Shown: piece by piece, positions 6,412-7,619 of the stretch
Position numbering within the stretch: the stretch's first letter is position 1
Layout: the number at the start of each line of letters is the position of its first letter
Position numbers and translations under genes: made by a program
Notes under the pieces: generated by a model
The model's database searches: none
Told to the model about the DNA's origin: nothing
Seen by the model: only the letters and a program-made list of their open reading frames with translations
NCBI GenBank assembly: GCA_021199145.1
Contig: JAJQIP010000185.1
Location: 1 to 7,619, forward strand
DNA from: Porphyromonadaceae bacterium
GTDB taxonomy: Bacteria > Bacteroidota > Bacteroidia > Bacteroidales > UBA11471
Reading direction: 5' to 3'
Length of the DNA: 7,619 nt

Positions 6412-7619
6412 ATGTTGAATCCTTTGTTTCGATTTCTTGATGAGTTGAATATTCCCGGAATGGGAGTGTTCCAATATATCACCTTTCGTTCGGGCCTGGC
6501 CCTTATTTTATCCCTGTTCATCGCAACCATTATAGGTCGGCGCATCATTTCCTGGCTGCAGCGGATGCAAATCGGTGAGGTCGTGCGCAATTTGGGCATT
6601 GAAGGGCAGTTGACCAAAAAGGGAGTTCCCACCATGGGGGGTATCATTATCATTATCGCTATTTTGATTCCCTGTCTGTTGGTAGGGCATCTCGACAATA
6701 TATACATGATATTGATGCTGGTCACAACGGTCTGGATGGGGATTATTGGATTTCTCGATGACTATATGAAGCTCAAGTATCACAACAAGGAGGGGCTGCA
6801 CGGCCGCTTCAAAATACTGGGACAGGTGATACTGGGCCTTATTGTCGGACTGACTCTCTTTTTAAGTCCTGTCGTGGTAATCCGTGAGAATGTAACGGTA
6901 CGGCATGAGGATACTACAGAGGTGCAGTATCTTCCCGAAAATATCAAGTCGACCCAGACGACAATTCCTTTTGTAAAGAACAATAACTTCGATTATGCCG
7001 ATTTGGTTCCCTTTTTGGGAAAACATGCGCAGATTGCCGGATGGATAATCTTTATCCTGGTGACGATTTTTGTGGTGGCTGCCGTATCAAATGGGGCGAA
7101 TCTGACGGACGGACTTGACGGTCTGGCCACGGGTTCGTCGGCGATTATCGGTGTGGCGCTGGCGATTATGGCGTACTTGTCGGGCCATATCGCCTATTCG
7201 TCCTATCTGAATATCATGTATATCCCCGGAAGTGAGGAGTTAGTGGTATTCTCTTGTGCGTTTATCGGGGCGACTATCGGTTTCCTCTGGTATAACGCCT
7301 TTCCGGCTCAGGTCTTTATGGGTGATACGGGTAGTCTGACCATAGGCGGCATTATCGGTGTGTTTGCCGTATTGATACATAAGGAGCTGCTTACGCCGCT
7401 GCTGTGCGGTATATTTTTGATAGAAAGCGTGTCGGTCATTATGCAGGTCTCCTATTTTAAGTATACGAAACACCGTTGTGGTGAAGGCCACCGTCTTTTT
7501 AAAATGGCACCGTTGCATCACCATTTCCAAAAGGCGGGCAATAGTGTGGATGCCGTGTGGAAAAAACCCCTTATCCCGATTCCCGAATCTAAGATTGTGA
7601 TTCGTTTTTGGATTATAGG
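6412..7619 (+). CDS. mraY: Phospho-N-acetylmuramoyl-pentapeptide-transferase MraY (3' end cut by window edge)
   Basis: The frame is open from ATG 6412 to the edge: 402 codons and two bases. The protein transfers phospho-MurNAc-pentapeptide from UDP to undecaprenyl phosphate, making lipid I on the inner face of the membrane. It is strongly hydrophobic, with many membrane helices. Motifs seen: KKGVPTMGG (69-77), GFLDDYMKL (113-121, with the metal/substrate Asp116-Asp117), SNGANLTDGLDGLATG (226-241), FMGDTGSLTIGG (302-313, with Asp305) and APLHHHF (366-372), with three histidines at 369-371. Two segments are long compared with E. coli MraY: a polar loop at about 158-200, and an extra stretch after the histidines (about 375-391) before ESKIVIRFW. 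I recall similar extensions in other Bacteroidales MraY proteins. The final hydrophobic helix has just begun at the edge, so only about 20 residues are probably missing. It starts 11 bases after murE; murD would be expected next. Confidence 0.96.
   Translation, partial: MLNPLFRFLDELNIPGMGVFQYITFRSGLALILSLFIATIIGRRIISWLQRMQIGEVVRNLGIEGQLTKKGVPTMGGIIIIIAILIPCLLVGHLDNIYMILMLVTTVWMGIIGFLDDYMKLKYHNKEGLHGRFKILGQVILGLIVGLTLFLSPVVVIRENVTVRHEDTTEVQYLPENIKSTQTTIPFVKNNNFDYADLVPFLGKHAQIAGWIIFILVTIFVVAAVSNGANLTDGLDGLATGSSAIIGVALAIMAYLSGHIAYSSYLNIMYIPGSEELVVFSCAFIGATIGFLWYNAFPAQVFMGDTGSLTIGGIIGVFAVLIHKELLTPLLCGIFLIESVSVIMQVSYFKYTKHRCGEGHRLFKMAPLHHHFQKAGNSVDAVWKKPLIPIPESKIVIRFWII

Overview
The window looks like chromosomal DNA of a Bacteroidetes bacterium, most likely order Bacteroidales. 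Four things point there: a predicted glycine-lipid acyltransferase pair (GlsA/GlsB type), a short FtsL-like protein of the Bacteroidetes kind rather than classical FtsL, a division transpeptidase with a C-terminal PASTA domain, and AT-rich leaders with little Shine-Dalgarno signal but TAnnTTTG-like -7 boxes. The genus cannot be fixed from the sequence.

Left part (1-1256, minus strand): two genes read leftwards, a PlsC-family O-acyltransferase (probable glsA) and then a GNAT-fold N-acyltransferase (probable glsB), which runs off the left edge. They overlap by 4 bases (ATGA), as expected of a translationally coupled pair. By homology the pair makes acyloxyacyl-glycine (glycine lipid) and related aminolipids of the envelope.

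Middle (1257-1462): an AT-rich divergent intergenic region of about 200 bases, carrying a good -7 box for the leftward operon, a weaker one for the rightward operon, and a short inverted repeat. There is no mraZ here, although mraZ commonly precedes rsmH at the head of this cluster.

Right part (1463-7619, plus strand): the front of a division and cell wall (dcw) operon, tightly packed: rsmH (16S rRNA methyltransferase), an ftsL-like gene, the ftsI/PBP transpeptidase gene with PASTA domain, murE (UDP-MurNAc-tripeptide synthetase, meso-DAP type by its DNPR motif) and mraY (lipid I synthase), which is cut by the right edge close to its C terminus. Gaps are 11-12 bases, or an 11-base overlap between ftsL and ftsI, so a single transcript is likely. 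MurE and MraY act in precursor synthesis, FtsI cross-links septal peptidoglycan and the FtsL-like protein belongs to the divisome.

I see no mobile element, tRNA, rRNA, CRISPR array or obviously novel system. The points of interest are architectural: divergent gls/dcw promoters, absence of mraZ at the operon head, an atypical acyltransferase motif spacing, and a ribosome binding site built into the basic tail of the FtsL-like protein.
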